Below, in pieces: positions 60,081 through 60,107 of a stretch of 60,107 nucleotides of DNA (its first letter is position 1; each line of letters opens with the position of its first letter). Origin of the DNA: an uncultured Collinsella sp. Its GTDB lineage: Bacteria; Actinomycetota; Coriobacteriia; Coriobacteriales; Coriobacteriaceae. The position numbers and the translations under genes were made by a program. Where the stretch lies: positions 1 to 60,107 of the forward strand of contig CAKUHP010000006.1 in the NCBI GenBank assembly GCA_934658705.1. The letters run 5' to 3'. Below the pieces are notes generated by a model that saw only the letters and a list, made by a program, of their open reading frames with translations, had not been told where the DNA came from and did not search any database.

Positions 60081-60107
60081 CTACGCCGCAAGGGCCTGGT
60101 TCCGGAA
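60081..60107 (-). CDS. IS3-family transposase, last 8 residues (runs off right edge)
   Basis: On the minus strand the frame reads FRNQALAA and stops at TAG (60081-60083). Many IS3 OrfB transposases end with SPVEFR followed by a short tail like this one. Only 27 bp are inside the window, so whether the element is intact cannot be said. Confidence 0.6.
   Translation of the reverse strand, partial: FRNQALAA

Overview
The window looks like chromosome from a high-GC, anaerobic, gut-type actinobacterium of the class Coriobacteriia, most likely Collinsella or a close relative. This is inferred from gene content and style: a formate dehydrogenase H-type enzyme with a HydN-like ferredoxin, selenium and molybdenum genes, double-cubane (2-hydroxyacyl-CoA dehydratase-type) reductases, a giant BspA/InlB-type sortase-anchored surface protein, and many intergenic palindromes. 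No prophage, CRISPR array or rRNA is visible.

Layout. 1-977 (minus): 5' end of fdhF and a hydN-like gene. 1.2-3.5 kb (plus): a RelB/PIN toxin-antitoxin pair and an AbiEi/endonuclease-like gene split by a stop codon. 3.7-3.9 kb: tRNA-Gly and tRNA-Pro. 4.0-5.35 kb: BrnQ. 5.5-18.3 kb: one gene of about 4,260 codons for a cell-wall-anchored adhesin. 18.4-26.2 kb (minus): a selenium-linked cluster, in transcription order two double-cubane reductase paralogues, their ATPase activator, a GT4 glycosyltransferase, a selenophosphate synthetase with an in-frame UGA, YedF, a DUF3343 protein and a cysteine desulfurase-like enzyme. 26.6-32.1 kb (minus): modC, modB, modA, mogA/moaB and moeA. 32.3-40.4 kb: ClC channel, lipid kinase, RF-1-domain protein, xpt, MFS exporter, metY, a C_GCAxxG protein and an IMPACT protein. 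40.75-41.1 kb: RNase P RNA. 41.4-51.4 kb: rpsA, a HAD hydrolase, a cysteine desulfidase-like gene, rpiB, ndk, argH, a 56-aa ORF, argG and a Cof-type HAD. 51.7-60.0 kb: polA, an M18 aminopeptidase, yaaA, a membrane-anchored unknown, a TPP riboswitch with thiC, and thiD. The right edge cuts the 3' end of an IS3-family element.

How the parts fit. Selenium and molybdenum genes lie side by side, and a Mo/Se formate dehydrogenase starts at the left edge: molybdate uptake (ModABC), cofactor maturation (MogA, MoeA) and selenophosphate supply (SelD with YedF, DUF3343 and a NifS-like protein) fit production of such an enzyme. SelD itself reads UGA where other SelDs have the catalytic Cys/Sec, and a hairpin with a G-starting loop follows at SECIS-like distance. 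The glycosyltransferase and the double-cubane reductases in the same run are not explained by known selenocysteine synthesis and are the best candidate here for an undescribed system.

The other main discovery is upstream of argG: a 24-codon leader ending in three consecutive CGA arginine codons. Those codons form the 5' arm of an intrinsic terminator, which is the layout of an arginine attenuator. The intergenic DNA also holds at least three families of palindromes: 70-bp hairpins with a shared 17-nt arm, 'hairpin within hairpin' elements with varying stems, and GGGACnGTCCC-centred hairpins.
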